DNA of 64,000 nucleotides from Haloplanus ruber (lineage in GTDB: Archaea; Halobacteriota; Halobacteria; Halobacteriales; Haloferacaceae): positions 186,001 to 250,000 of the forward strand of contig NZ_JANHDK010000002.1 in NCBI RefSeq assembly GCF_024494725.1. Reading direction: 5' to 3'. Shown here in pieces: positions 42,732-50,907 of this stretch (position 1 is the stretch's first letter; every line of letters begins with the position of its first letter). Below the pieces are notes generated by a model. That model worked only from the letters and a program-made list of their open reading frames with translations, was not told the DNA's origin and did no database searches. The translations under genes and the position numbers were made by a program.

Positions 42732-44066
42732 ATGACCCACGAGAACTCGCGGGAGCTGTACGACCGGGCGCTGTCGGTCCTGCCCGGCGGCGTCAACTCG
42801 TCGGTGCGGGCGACGATGCCGTATCCCTTCTTCGTCGAGGACGGCGACGGCGCACACGTCGTCGACGCCGACGGCAACCGCTATCTCGACTACGTGATGG
42901 GCTATGGCCCGTTGCTGTACGGCCACGACCTCCCCGACTCCGTCGAGGCGGCGATCCAGTCACACGCCAGCGCCGGGCCGATGTACGGTGCGCCCACCGA
43001 GGTGGAGGTCGAACTCGCGGAGTTCGTGGCCCGACACGTCCCCTCCGTGGAGATGCTTCGGTTCGTCAACTCGGGGACCGAGGCGACGGTCTCCGCGGTT
43101 CGTCTCGCCAGAGCCTACACCGGGCGGGACAAAATCGTCGTCATGCAGGGTGGCTACCACGGCGCCCAGGAGTCGACGCTCGTCGAGGGCGACCCCGAGG
43201 GCGCCGTGCCCTCCTCTCCGGGCATTCCGGACAGCTTCGCCGAACATACGATCCCCGTGCCGTTCAACGACACCGACACCGTCGCCGACGTGTTCGAAGC
43301 CCACGGCGACGACATCGCGGCCGTCCTCACGGAACCCATGCTGGGCAACATGGGCGTGGTCATGCCGGTCGACGGCTTCCACGAGTCGCTGCGCGACCTG
43401 TGTGACGAGTACGGCTCACTGTTGATCTTCGACGAGGTCATCACGGGGTTCCGGGTCGGCGGCCTCGGCTGTGCACAGAGCGAGTTCGGCGTCACGCCCG
43501 ACCTGACGACGCTCGGCAAAATCGTCGGCGGCGGCTTCCCGGTCGGCGCCGTCGGCGGCCGCGCCGAAATCGTCGAACACCTCACGCCCGGCGGCGACGT
43601 GTTCCAGTCGGGCACCTTCTCGGGCCACCCCGTGACGATGGCCGCCGGTCTGGAGACCCTGCGGTACGCCGCCGAGAACGACGTCTACGACCACGTGAAC
43701 GGGCTCGGCGAGCAGTTGCGCGCGGGAATTACCGATATCCTCGAGGAGCGGGCGCCGGAGTACACCGTCGTCGGCACCGGCAGCATCTTCAAGACCATCT
43801 TCACCCGCGAAGGCCGTGGCGGCGAGGATCGGTGTGAGGCCGGCTGTCGTCAGCGTACGGACTGCCCGAACTACGACGCCTGTCCCAAGACGGGGGCGGA
43901 CGTCGCCGCGGCCGAGACCAACCGCTGGGAGCGAGTGTTCTGGCAGGAGATGAAAGAGCGCGGAATCTTCCTCACCGCCAACCAGTACGAGGCACAGTTC
44001 GTCAGCTACGCCCACACGGAGGCAGACGTCCAGCGGACCCTAGACGCGTACCAGGAGACGCTGTAG
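42732..44066 (+). CDS. hemL: Glutamate-1-semialdehyde 2,1-aminomutase
   Basis: A 444-residue PLP enzyme that makes 5-aminolevulinate. Start [23 protein letters not shown], then [30 protein letters not shown] and the PLP lysine in [18 protein letters not shown]. Unlike bacterial HemL it carries an extra Cys-rich segment near residues 365-385, C368-x3-C372-x5-C378-x4-C383, between the IFKTIFT strand and the TNRWERVFW helix. The motif could bind a metal or Fe-S cluster; the family normally does not. ATG at 42732 chosen over a longer frame that is Pro/Arg-rich. Confidence 0.95.
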   Translation: MTHENSRELYDRALSVLPGGVNSSVRATMPYPFFVEDGDGAHVVDADGNRYLDYVMGYGPLLYGHDLPDSVEAAIQSHASAGPMYGAPTEVEVELAEFVARHVPSVEMLRFVNSGTEATVSAVRLARAYTGRDKIVVMQGGYHGAQESTLVEGDPEGAVPSSPGIPDSFAEHTIPVPFNDTDTVADVFEAHGDDIAAVLTEPMLGNMGVVMPVDGFHESLRDLCDEYGSLLIFDEVITGFRVGGLGCAQSEFGVTPDLTTLGKIVGGGFPVGAVGGRAEIVEHLTPGGDVFQSGTFSGHPVTMAAGLETLRYAAENDVYDHVNGLGEQLRAGITDILEERAPEYTVVGTGSIFKTIFTREGRGGEDRCEAGCRQRTDCPNYDACPKTGADVAAAETNRWERVFWQEMKERGIFLTANQYEAQFVSYAHTEADVQRTLDAYQETL

Positions 44067-44067
44067 A

Positions 44068-45183
44068 CTACCCGTCCGCGTCCCCCTGGCCGTTCTCGTC
44101 TTCGTTGCGCTCGTGGTAGGGCGGCACGAACACGTCCGCCTCGACCATCTTCTCGATCTGTCGCTCGGTCACCTCCTCGGCGTAGGTGTCGTGATCGACG
44201 GGCTGACGGTCGAGCCACAGGTTCTTCGGGTAGATCTCCCGGTCGTAGATGGGGCGGATCAACTCGGTCCGGAGGTCCTTGATCCAGTTGGTCAGCGGCG
44301 ACGAGGTGCGGTGTTCGCGCAGTCCCTCCACGTCGATTGGCGCGGCACAGTACGACGACCCGGCACCGTAGGCGTGTTCGGCGAGGATCTCTCCACGGTG
44401 GTCGACGATCATCGACCCGCCGCCGAAGGTGTCGACCGGCGTGTCGGCGTCGGGAGAGACGTAGTACGTTCCCAGATTGGGCGCGACGACGTAGCAGGTG
44501 TTGTCGAGGGCGCGGGCGCGGTTCTGGATCTCCCAGCTATCGTTCGCCACGAGGGGTTCGGGGCAGGCGATCCGGCAGATCACCTCGGCGCCGTTCATCG
44601 CGAGACCGCGGACGTACTCGGGGTAGGCACCCTCGATGGCGAGCGAGATGCCGATGCGACCGATGTCGGTGTCGACGACGGGGAAGATGTCGTCCAGGTC
44701 GTCGCCGTGGTGGTCGGTCCAGTCGTCCCACACGTCGTGAGGGGAGACCGAGCGCTCGACGGGAAGCAAGGGGGTCACCTTCCGGTGGGTGTGGATCACG
44801 TCGCCGTCGGGGTCGATGACGAAGGCGGTGTTGTAGAACTTCTCGTCGTACTCCGGGGCCTTCTCCTTGGCCGAGGCGACGATGTAGGTGTCGAACTCCT
44901 TTGCGTACTCGCCGAGGGTCTCGGTCTCTGGGCCGGGAATCTCGACCGCAATCTCCTCGCGGTAGGTCGCGTGATCCATGTCGAACACCTCGTCGGTGAA
45001 CCCCTGGAGTGCGCCCTCGGGGAGGACGGCGAGGCGGACGGGGAGTTCGAGGCCGCTGAGCCACGTGGCCGCCGAGAGCGCCTCGTGAATGTGCTCTAAG
45101 TTCTGCTCGATGTCGCTCCGTTCGTTGGCTCCCCACACGGTCGGGGAGAGGCCGACAGCGTTGTACTGCGGAATCTTCGACAT
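44068..45183 (-). CDS. Nitrilase-family homologue lacking the catalytic cysteine
   Basis: A 371-residue CN-hydrolase-fold protein, starting MSKIPQYNAVGLSPTVWGAN. The Glu (LPEGALQG, Glu56) and Lys (HRKVTPLLPVE, Lys135) of the Glu-Lys-Cys triad are present. In the third motif, usually I-C-(Y/D)-(E/D)-x-x-(Y/F)-P-E, the sequence is LAIEGAYPE, with Ala182 where Cys belongs (codon at 44638-44640, GCC). The following GAEVICR resembles aliphatic amidases. So canonical amidase or nitrilase chemistry seems unlikely. It lies convergently between hemL (1 bp gap) and divergently from hemC. Another cysteine (203 or 207) might stand in, but that is speculative. Confidence 0.8.
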   Translation of the reverse strand: MSKIPQYNAVGLSPTVWGANERSDIEQNLEHIHEALSAATWLSGLELPVRLAVLPEGALQGFTDEVFDMDHATYREEIAVEIPGPETETLGEYAKEFDTYIVASAKEKAPEYDEKFYNTAFVIDPDGDVIHTHRKVTPLLPVERSVSPHDVWDDWTDHHGDDLDDIFPVVDTDIGRIGISLAIEGAYPEYVRGLAMNGAEVICRIACPEPLVANDSWEIQNRARALDNTCYVVAPNLGTYYVSPDADTPVDTFGGGSMIVDHRGEILAEHAYGAGSSYCAAPIDVEGLREHRTSSPLTNWIKDLRTELIRPIYDREIYPKNLWLDRQPVDHDTYAEEVTERQIEKMVEADVFVPPYHERNEDENGQGDADG

Positions 45184-45272
45184 GCGTCGGGGGGTCTCGG
45201 GTCCGACGGATATCGTTTGTGCCGGCGGCGGGAACTGGTGGGCTTTTCACCCTCGGGAGCGACCGAACGGAC

Positions 45273-46358
45273 ATGAACACAGGCGGGACCATCCGGCTAG
45301 CGACACGCGGGTCCGACCTCGCCCGCCGACAGACGGCGAGCGTCCGCGACCGCCTCGACGGGCGGCGTCGCACCGTCGAGACGGTGACGGTGTCGACTCG
45401 CGGCGACGAGATCAGGGACGAACTCATCCACCGCCTCGGCAAGACGGGGGCGTTCGCTCGCGCGCTCGACGAACAGGTGCTCGACGGCGACGTCGACGCC
45501 GCGGTCCACTCGATGAAGGACATGCCCACGGAGTCGCCGCCGGAACTCGTGGTCGCCGGCGTGCCGGAGCGTGCCCCCGCAGGGGACGTACTCGTGACCC
45601 CCGACGGCACGGACGTAGCGGGCCTCTCCGAGGGCGCGGTGGTCGGTACCTCGTCGCTCCGGCGCGGCGCCCAACTGCGCCGCGAGCGGCCGGATCTGGA
45701 GGTGGTGCCGCTCCGAGGCAACGTCGACACCCGACTGGAGAAACTCCTCGCACCGACCCTCCAGCGCGAACACCAGCGACGGCTTGACGCCGAAGACGAG
45801 GACGAGGGAGAGCATCCGGACGCCTTCGACCAGTCCGCCGAGGCGTGGTTCGACGACCTCTCGGAACTGGAACGGCAGGCGATGGAGCGAAGCGTCGACC
45901 ACGAGTACGATGCAATCGTCCTCGCGGAGGCAGGGCTGGAGCGAAGCGGGCTACTGGGGACCGTCGAGACGACTCGGTTACCGAAGGCGCGGTTCGTCCC
46001 CGCGCCGGGCCAGGGCGCCATCGCGGTGACGGCGCTCGCGGAGGGCGAGGCGACGGCGACGATCAACGACCGGGTGGACGATCCGGTGACCCGCGTCGAG
46101 ACGACCGTCGAGCGGACGGTGCTCGCGGAACTCGGCGGCGGCTGTATCGCCCCAATTGGCGTCCACGCCGTCGTGCAAGGGGAGTACGTCCACGTGACCG
46201 TGCAGGTGCTCTCGCTCGACGGCGAGGAGGCAGTCGAGCGAAGCGCCGACCTGCCGGTCACGGACCACGCGGACGCGGCGGCGTCGCTGGCCGCCGAACT
46301 ACGCGAGGCGGGGGCCGCCGATCTGATCGAGCGCGCCCGAACGGAGGCCGAGGAGTGA
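45273..46358 (+). CDS. hemC: Hydroxymethylbilane synthase (porphobilinogen deaminase)
   Basis: A 361-residue enzyme that joins four porphobilinogens to hydroxymethylbilane. It starts MNTGGTIRLATRGSDLARRQ, contains VDAAVHSMKDMP, GTSSLRRGAQL, PLRGNVDTRL, PAPGQGAIAV, and the dipyrromethane cysteine in LGGGCIAPIGVHA. A 30-residue Asp/Glu-rich insert (AEDEDEGEHPDAFDQ) is the halophilic touch. Start at 45273. Its stop overlaps the GTG start of hemD (GTGA). Confidence 0.95.
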   Translation: MNTGGTIRLATRGSDLARRQTASVRDRLDGRRRTVETVTVSTRGDEIRDELIHRLGKTGAFARALDEQVLDGDVDAAVHSMKDMPTESPPELVVAGVPERAPAGDVLVTPDGTDVAGLSEGAVVGTSSLRRGAQLRRERPDLEVVPLRGNVDTRLEKLLAPTLQREHQRRLDAEDEDEGEHPDAFDQSAEAWFDDLSELERQAMERSVDHEYDAIVLAEAGLERSGLLGTVETTRLPKARFVPAPGQGAIAVTALAEGEATATINDRVDDPVTRVETTVERTVLAELGGGCIAPIGVHAVVQGEYVHVTVQVLSLDGEEAVERSADLPVTDHADAAASLAAELREAGAADLIERARTEAEE

Positions 46359-47104
46359 CCGGACCGTCGACCGACGACCGGCCACGCGTGGCGGTCTTTC
46401 GCCCGGACGACGACCGCCTGGCTACGGCCCAGTCACTCTTGGCTGATCTCGGCGCCGAGGCGGTCGCCGATCCGATGCTCGCGGTCGAGCCGACGGACGC
46501 GCGGCCGCAGGACGCCGACTACGTCGTGTTCACGAGCAAGACGGGCGCCGAACTCGTCGCCGAGGCGGACTGGGACCCGGGACAGGCGACGGTCGTCGCT
46601 ATCGGGCCGAAGACCGCCGACGCGCTGGAGGCGGCTGGCTACGCCGTCGACCTCGTTCCCGAGGCGTTCTCCTCGACCGGGCTGGTCGACCTCCTTGCCC
46701 CCCGGGTTGGGGCGGCGACGGTGGAGGTAGCCCGGAGCGACCACGGCAGTCCGGTCCTACTCGACGGCCTGCGCGACGCGGGGGCGTCGGTCAACGAAAC
46801 GGTGCTCTACCGGCTGGTTCGCCCGTCTGGCGCAGGCGAGTCGGCGACTCTCGCCGCCGACGGCGCCCTCGATGCCGCCTGTTTCACCTCGTCGCTGACG
46901 GTCGAGCACTTCCTCGACGCCGCCGCCGAGCGTGGGGTTCGCGCGGACGCGATCCAGGGACTGAACGCCGCCGTCGTCGGCGTCATCGGCGAGCCGACCC
47001 GGGAGACAGCCGAGAGCGAGGGCATCGCGGTCGACGTGGTGCCCGCGGAGGCGACCTTCGAGGCGCTGGCTCGCGAGACGGTCGCCCACCTCGAATCGGG
47101 CTGA
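46355..47104 (+). CDS. hemD: Uroporphyrinogen-III synthase
   Basis: A 249-residue protein starting at GTG (VTGPSTDDRPRVAVFRPDDD). Segments DYVVFTSKTGAELV, TVVAIGPKTADALEAAGY, PEAFSSTGLVDLL and AACFTSSLTVEHFL are the two-lobe pattern of HemD, which cyclises and inverts ring D of hydroxymethylbilane. The sequence is poorly conserved in the family, so the name rests also on the position directly after hemC with overlapping start and stop. Confidence 0.9.
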   Translation: MTGPSTDDRPRVAVFRPDDDRLATAQSLLADLGAEAVADPMLAVEPTDARPQDADYVVFTSKTGAELVAEADWDPGQATVVAIGPKTADALEAAGYAVDLVPEAFSSTGLVDLLAPRVGAATVEVARSDHGSPVLLDGLRDAGASVNETVLYRLVRPSGAGESATLAADGALDAACFTSSLTVEHFLDAAAERGVRADAIQGLNAAVVGVIGEPTRETAESEGIAVDVVPAEATFEALARETVAHLESG

Positions 47105-47106
47105 GG

Positions 47107-47114
47107 GTTTATTC
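47107..47114 (+). promoter_or_regulatory. TATA-like box of the recJ-like gene
   Basis: TTTATTCA, about 25-33 bp before the ATG at 47139. It supports that start over an ATG at 47118, which would lie within the promoter spacing. Confidence 0.4.
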
Positions 47115-47138
47115 ACGATGGCGCCCCAGGAACCGACG

Positions 47139-48575
47139 ATGACGGGTCCCGTACCGGAACTCGCCGAGCGTGCGGCGGCGTGTGCCGACCGACTCCGGGC
47201 GGCCGACTCGGTGCTGCTTGCCTCCCACATCGACGCGGACGGACTGACGAGCGCCGCCGTCGCGGCGACAGCGCTCTCGCGGGCGGGCGTCCCCTTCGAG
47301 ACGGTATTCGAGAAACAACTCGACGAGGCGGCGATCCGGCGGATGGCCGCGACCGACCACGACACGATCCTCTTTACCGACTTCGGGAGCGGTCAACTCG
47401 ACGTGATTGCCGGCTTCGAGGAGCGCGGAGCGTTCGTCCCCGTGATCGCCGACCACCACCAGCCGGCGGACGCGACGACGACCTATCACCTGAACCCCCT
47501 GCTGGAGGGAATCGACGGCGCGAGCGAGCTATCGGGGGCGGGAGCGGCGTACGTTCTCGCGCGCGCCCTCGACGGCGAGGGTGTCGACAACCGCGACCTC
47601 GCGGCGCTTTCGGTCGTCGGCGCGGTCGGTGACATGCAGGGCGGAGTCGACGGGTTGACCGGCGCCAACGAGGGAATCGTCGCCGAGGGGGTCGCGGCGG
47701 GTGTCCTCGCCGAGCGCACGGACCTGGCGATGTACGGTCGACAGACCCGCCCGCTCCCGAAACTGCTCCAGTACGCGAGCGACGTACGGATCCCGGGAAT
47801 CACGGGCGACGAGGCCGGCGCTATCGACGTTCTCACCGGGCTGGACGCCGACCTCCGGGAAGACGGCGAGTGGAAGCGGTGGGTCGACCTCTCCGACGAC
47901 GACCGGCGGACGGTTGCGAGCGCCCTCCTCAAGCGGGCGGTCGCGAGCGGCGTGCCCGCGGACCGCGTCGACGACCTGATCGGGACGACCTACACACTCA
48001 CGGCGGAGCCGACGGGGACCGAACTGCGGGACGTAAGCGAGTTCTCGACGCTTCTGAACGCGACGGCGCGGTACGAGCGTGCGGACGTGGGACTCGCGGT
48101 CTGTCTCGGCGACCGTGCGGCGGCGCTGGATCGAGCCCGGACGCTCCTCCGGAACCACCGTCGAAACCTCTCCAACGGGTTGGAGCTGGTGAAATCGGAG
48201 GGAGTCACCGTCGAGGAGAACGTCCAGTGGTTCGACGCGGGCGGGCAGATCAGAGAGACCATCGTCGGCATCGTCGCCGGGATGGCGCTCGGGGCCGACG
48301 GGATCCGCCGCGACCGGCCAATCGTCGCCTTCGCCAGCGTGGCCCCGGAGTCGGAGGCCGACGCCGCCGACAGTGAGCTGAAGGTCTCGGCTCGTGGCTC
48401 ACACACGCTGGTGCGGCGCGGCCTCGACCTCTCGGCGGTCATGCGCGAGGCCGCGCGGTCGGTGGGGGGCGACGGCGGCGGTCACGACGTCGCGGCGGGG
48501 GCGACCATCCCCGCCGACGAGCGGGCGGCGTTCGTCGACGCTGTCGACCGTCTCGTTGGCGAACAACTCGGCTGA
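47139..48575 (+). CDS. RecJ-like DHH-family phosphoesterase
   Basis: A 478-residue DHH/DHHA1 protein. Motifs SHIDADGLTSAA, FTDFGSGQ, the DHH in VIADHHQPAD, VGAVGDMQGG, and the C-terminal DHHA1 GGGHDVAAGATI-type stretch (GDGGGHDVAAGA) are visible. Archaeal relatives (GAN/RecJ) associate with GINS and act as 5'-3' ssDNA exonucleases or 3' proofreaders. Choice of ATG at 47139 (MTGPVPELAERA) rests on the promoter spacing and family N-terminus. It starts just after hemD. Confidence 0.85.
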   Translation: MTGPVPELAERAAACADRLRAADSVLLASHIDADGLTSAAVAATALSRAGVPFETVFEKQLDEAAIRRMAATDHDTILFTDFGSGQLDVIAGFEERGAFVPVIADHHQPADATTTYHLNPLLEGIDGASELSGAGAAYVLARALDGEGVDNRDLAALSVVGAVGDMQGGVDGLTGANEGIVAEGVAAGVLAERTDLAMYGRQTRPLPKLLQYASDVRIPGITGDEAGAIDVLTGLDADLREDGEWKRWVDLSDDDRRTVASALLKRAVASGVPADRVDDLIGTTYTLTAEPTGTELRDVSEFSTLLNATARYERADVGLAVCLGDRAAALDRARTLLRNHRRNLSNGLELVKSEGVTVEENVQWFDAGGQIRETIVGIVAGMALGADGIRRDRPIVAFASVAPESEADAADSELKVSARGSHTLVRRGLDLSAVMREAARSVGGDGGGHDVAAGATIPADERAAFVDAVDRLVGEQLG

Positions 48576-48624
48576 CGAATCGATTCGGGTCAAGCCTTAC
48601 CCGAGACACCGGGGTAGCGCGAGT

Positions 48625-49560
48625 ATGAGCGAACGAGTGACCGCCGACCGGTCGCGCAAGGATGGCGTGGTCGACTCGGTCGAGGCGTTGATCGGCGACA
48701 CGCCGCTGGTCCGCCTCGACGGGGTCGCCGAGAACCTCCTCGGAAAGGTGGAGGCGGCCAACCCCTACTCGGTCAAGGATCGGATCGCCCGGGCGATGAT
48801 CGACGCCGCGGAGGCGTCGGGCGACCTCCAACCGGCCGGGACCGTCGTAGCAGCTACGAGCGGGAACACCGGCATCGGCCTGGCGACGGTGGCGGCCGCC
48901 CGCGGGTACGAGTGTGTCCTGACGATGCCGGCCTCGATGTCCGAGGAACGCCGAGCGATGCTGTCGGCACTCGGCGCGAACCTGGAGTTGACGCCCGCCG
49001 AGGAGGGAATGAGTGGGGCGAAGCGTCGGGCCGCGGAGTTGGCGACGGCAGCGGACGCCGTCCTCGCCCGGCAGTTCGAGAACGAAGCGAACCCGCGTGC
49101 CCACCGGCGGGCGACGGGGCCGGAAATCGACCGAGCCACCGACGGCGACGTTGATGCCGTCGTCGCGGGCGTCGGGACGGGCGGCACCATCACGGGGATC
49201 GGCGCGTACTTCGCCGAACGGGATCGCGACGTGACGACCGTCGCCGTCGAACCGGCGTCGTCGCCGACCCTCTCGGAGACCAGCGCCGACGGCCACGACA
49301 TCCAGGGGATCGGCCCGGGGTTCGAGCCGGAGGTGTTGCGGACGGAGTTGGTCGACGAGGTGCGGGGGGTCACGGGCGACACAGCGCGGGACGCCGCCCG
49401 GCGACTCGGCCGGGAAGCGGGACTACTGGTCGGTATCTCCTCGGGGGCGGCGCTCGCCGCCGCGGCCGACTACGCGACCCACCATCCCGCGGAGACGACG
49501 GTCGTGATCCTCCCCGACACGGGCGAACGGTATCTCTCGACGGACCTGTTCGAGGCGTGA
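48625..49560 (+). CDS. cysK: Cysteine synthase-type PLP enzyme
   Basis: A 311-residue beta-family PLP enzyme. DTPLVRL, the PLP lysine in NPYSVKDRIARAMI, TSGNTGIGLA, the GTGGTITGIG phosphate loop and VGISSGAALAA define the O-acetylserine sulfhydrylase/cystathionine beta-synthase group. It would make cysteine from O-acetylserine (or O-phosphoserine) and sulfide. The sequence cannot separate those substrates. No C-terminal CBS domain. Confidence 0.9.
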   Translation: MSERVTADRSRKDGVVDSVEALIGDTPLVRLDGVAENLLGKVEAANPYSVKDRIARAMIDAAEASGDLQPAGTVVAATSGNTGIGLATVAAARGYECVLTMPASMSEERRAMLSALGANLELTPAEEGMSGAKRRAAELATAADAVLARQFENEANPRAHRRATGPEIDRATDGDVDAVVAGVGTGGTITGIGAYFAERDRDVTTVAVEPASSPTLSETSADGHDIQGIGPGFEPEVLRTELVDEVRGVTGDTARDAARRLGREAGLLVGISSGAALAAAADYATHHPAETTVVILPDTGERYLSTDLFEA

Positions 49561-49656
49561 CCTCGGCGTCTCGCGACTCGCGATCACTAGTCGACGAGAT
49601 CCGAGTCGAGGAGGGCTAATCGTCCGACTTTTGCCCGCGCCCGCGAAAGGTCGTGC

Positions 49657-49992
49657 ATGGCTGACTTCGATCCCGAGAAGTTCGAGGATAAGTACGCCAA
49701 CTACTTTACCGAACTCCAGCGGGCGTACAAGGACGCCTTCGAGACGATGAACGAAGGGTTCGACTCCGACCTCATCCACGCCATCGACCAGCAGGTGCTC
49801 AACGAGTCCGAGCCGTTCTACGAGGACGGCGAGTTCCGGATCGAACTCCCGGAGAATCCGACTGAGCGCGTGACGGCCGTGGTCGTCGACGAGGAGAAGT
49901 TGGAGGCGACGCTGGAGCGGTACGTGGCGGAGATCGAGGCCGAACTCCGGTCGGTGTTTGGCCTTGACGACCGTGATGAACCAAAGGCCTAA
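49657..49992 (+). CDS. DUF5783 family protein
   Basis: A 111-residue acidic protein, MADFDPEKFEDKYANYFTEL, with a C-terminal beta-helix region (ERVTAVVVDEEKLEATLERYVAEIE). It matches the haloarchaeal DUF5783 family. Function unknown. 25 bp before the NifU-like gene. Confidence 0.78.
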   Translation: MADFDPEKFEDKYANYFTELQRAYKDAFETMNEGFDSDLIHAIDQQVLNESEPFYEDGEFRIELPENPTERVTAVVVDEEKLEATLERYVAEIEAELRSVFGLDDRDEPKA

Positions 49993-50017
49993 GCCCGTCG
50001 GTGTCGTTGGTTCTCCT

Positions 50018-50398
50018 ATGAGTACTGACGCTCAGGACGCCGACGGCGAGGACGACCTTCGGGAGCGCGTGACCAACTTTCTGCGGCGGAACTTCCCGCA
50101 GATTCAGATGCACGGCGGGAGCGCGGCCATCCAGCACATCGACCTCGAGACGGGTGAGGTGAGCATCCAACTCGGCGGTGCCTGTTCGGGCTGTGGCATC
50201 TCCCCGATGACCATCCAAGCCATCAAGAGCCGAATGGTCAAAGAGATTCCGGAGATCACGAAGGTTCACGCCGACACGGGCATGGAGGGCATGGGTGGCG
50301 AGGGCGGCCACGGCGGCATGGAACCCTCGTTCCCCGGCGAGACGACCGACGCAGACGACGGCGAGGGCCGCGACGAAGGCCCGCAGGCCCCGTTCTAA
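50018..50398 (+). CDS. NifU C-terminal-domain Fe-S protein
   Basis: A 126-residue protein, MSTDAQDADGEDDLRERVTNFL then RRNFPQIQMHGGSA. The CxxC in LGGACSGCGISPMTIQ is the cluster site of Nfu/NifU C-terminal scaffolds, which carry [4Fe-4S] or [2Fe-2S] clusters to targets. A Gly/Met-rich and acidic tail follows. An IscU-type scaffold is encoded at 27.9 kb. Start at 50018. Confidence 0.87.
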   Translation: MSTDAQDADGEDDLRERVTNFLRRNFPQIQMHGGSAAIQHIDLETGEVSIQLGGACSGCGISPMTIQAIKSRMVKEIPEITKVHADTGMEGMGGEGGHGGMEPSFPGETTDADDGEGRDEGPQAPF

Positions 50399-50478
50399 CG
50401 CCCCGCTCGCCGCGGCGACTTTTTCCCGTTCCGAGCTACGGCCACGTCTCGCCCAGGGCCGTCGGCGGACCGAGTAAG

Positions 50479-50486
50479 GTTTAATC
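50479..50486 (+). promoter_or_regulatory. TATA-like box of the PPC-polC transcript
   Basis: GTTTAATC, 23-30 bp before the ATG at 50509. The downstream PPC gene overlaps polC, so this promoter probably serves both. Confidence 0.45.
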
Positions 50487-50508
50487 GGCGGCGGTTCGTC
50501 CCCCGTCC

Positions 50509-50907
50509 ATGGACGTTCGCGAACTCGCCGTGAGCGCGGAGTACCGCGTCGCCATCGAGGCGGGCGACGACTGGCGGGGAGCGATCGAGGCCGTCGCCGC
50601 CGACGAGAGCGTCGCGTCGGCGTGGTTCACCGGCACGGGGACGGTCCGGGACGCCGACGTGTGGCACTACGACCCCGACGCCGGGGAGCATCGCGCGGTC
50701 CGATTCGACGAACCGCTGTCGGTGGCGGCCTGTACGGGCGAGGTGTCGACCGACGACGGCGGGCCGACGGCGCGACCATACGTCGTCCTGACGCGGCCGA
50801 GCGGCCAGGCCGTCGGCGGTTATCTCAACGCCGCCGAGACGGAGACGGGGCAGGTGTATCTTCGGGCGTTCGAAACGGGCTTCGGCGGCGGACGGGCGGA
50901 GCCGTGA
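50509..50907 (+). CDS. PPC (DUF296)-domain protein
   Basis: A 132-residue single-domain protein, MDVRELAVSAEYRVAIEAG. The PPC fold (DUF296) is a trimeric beta-barrel often linked to DNA binding in plants and of unknown function in prokaryotes. YVVLTRPSGQAVGGYLNAAETET and RAFETGF match the family. Its stop overlaps the GTG start of DP2 (GTGA), so the two are coupled. Confidence 0.8.
   Translation: MDVRELAVSAEYRVAIEAGDDWRGAIEAVAADESVASAWFTGTGTVRDADVWHYDPDAGEHRAVRFDEPLSVAACTGEVSTDDGGPTARPYVVLTRPSGQAVGGYLNAAETETGQVYLRAFETGFGGGRAEP

Noticed and set aside
47118-47138. ATG at 47118 as the start of the recJ-like gene
   Set aside because: It falls too close to the TATA-like box at 47107-47114, and MTGPVPELAER at 47139 matches the family start.
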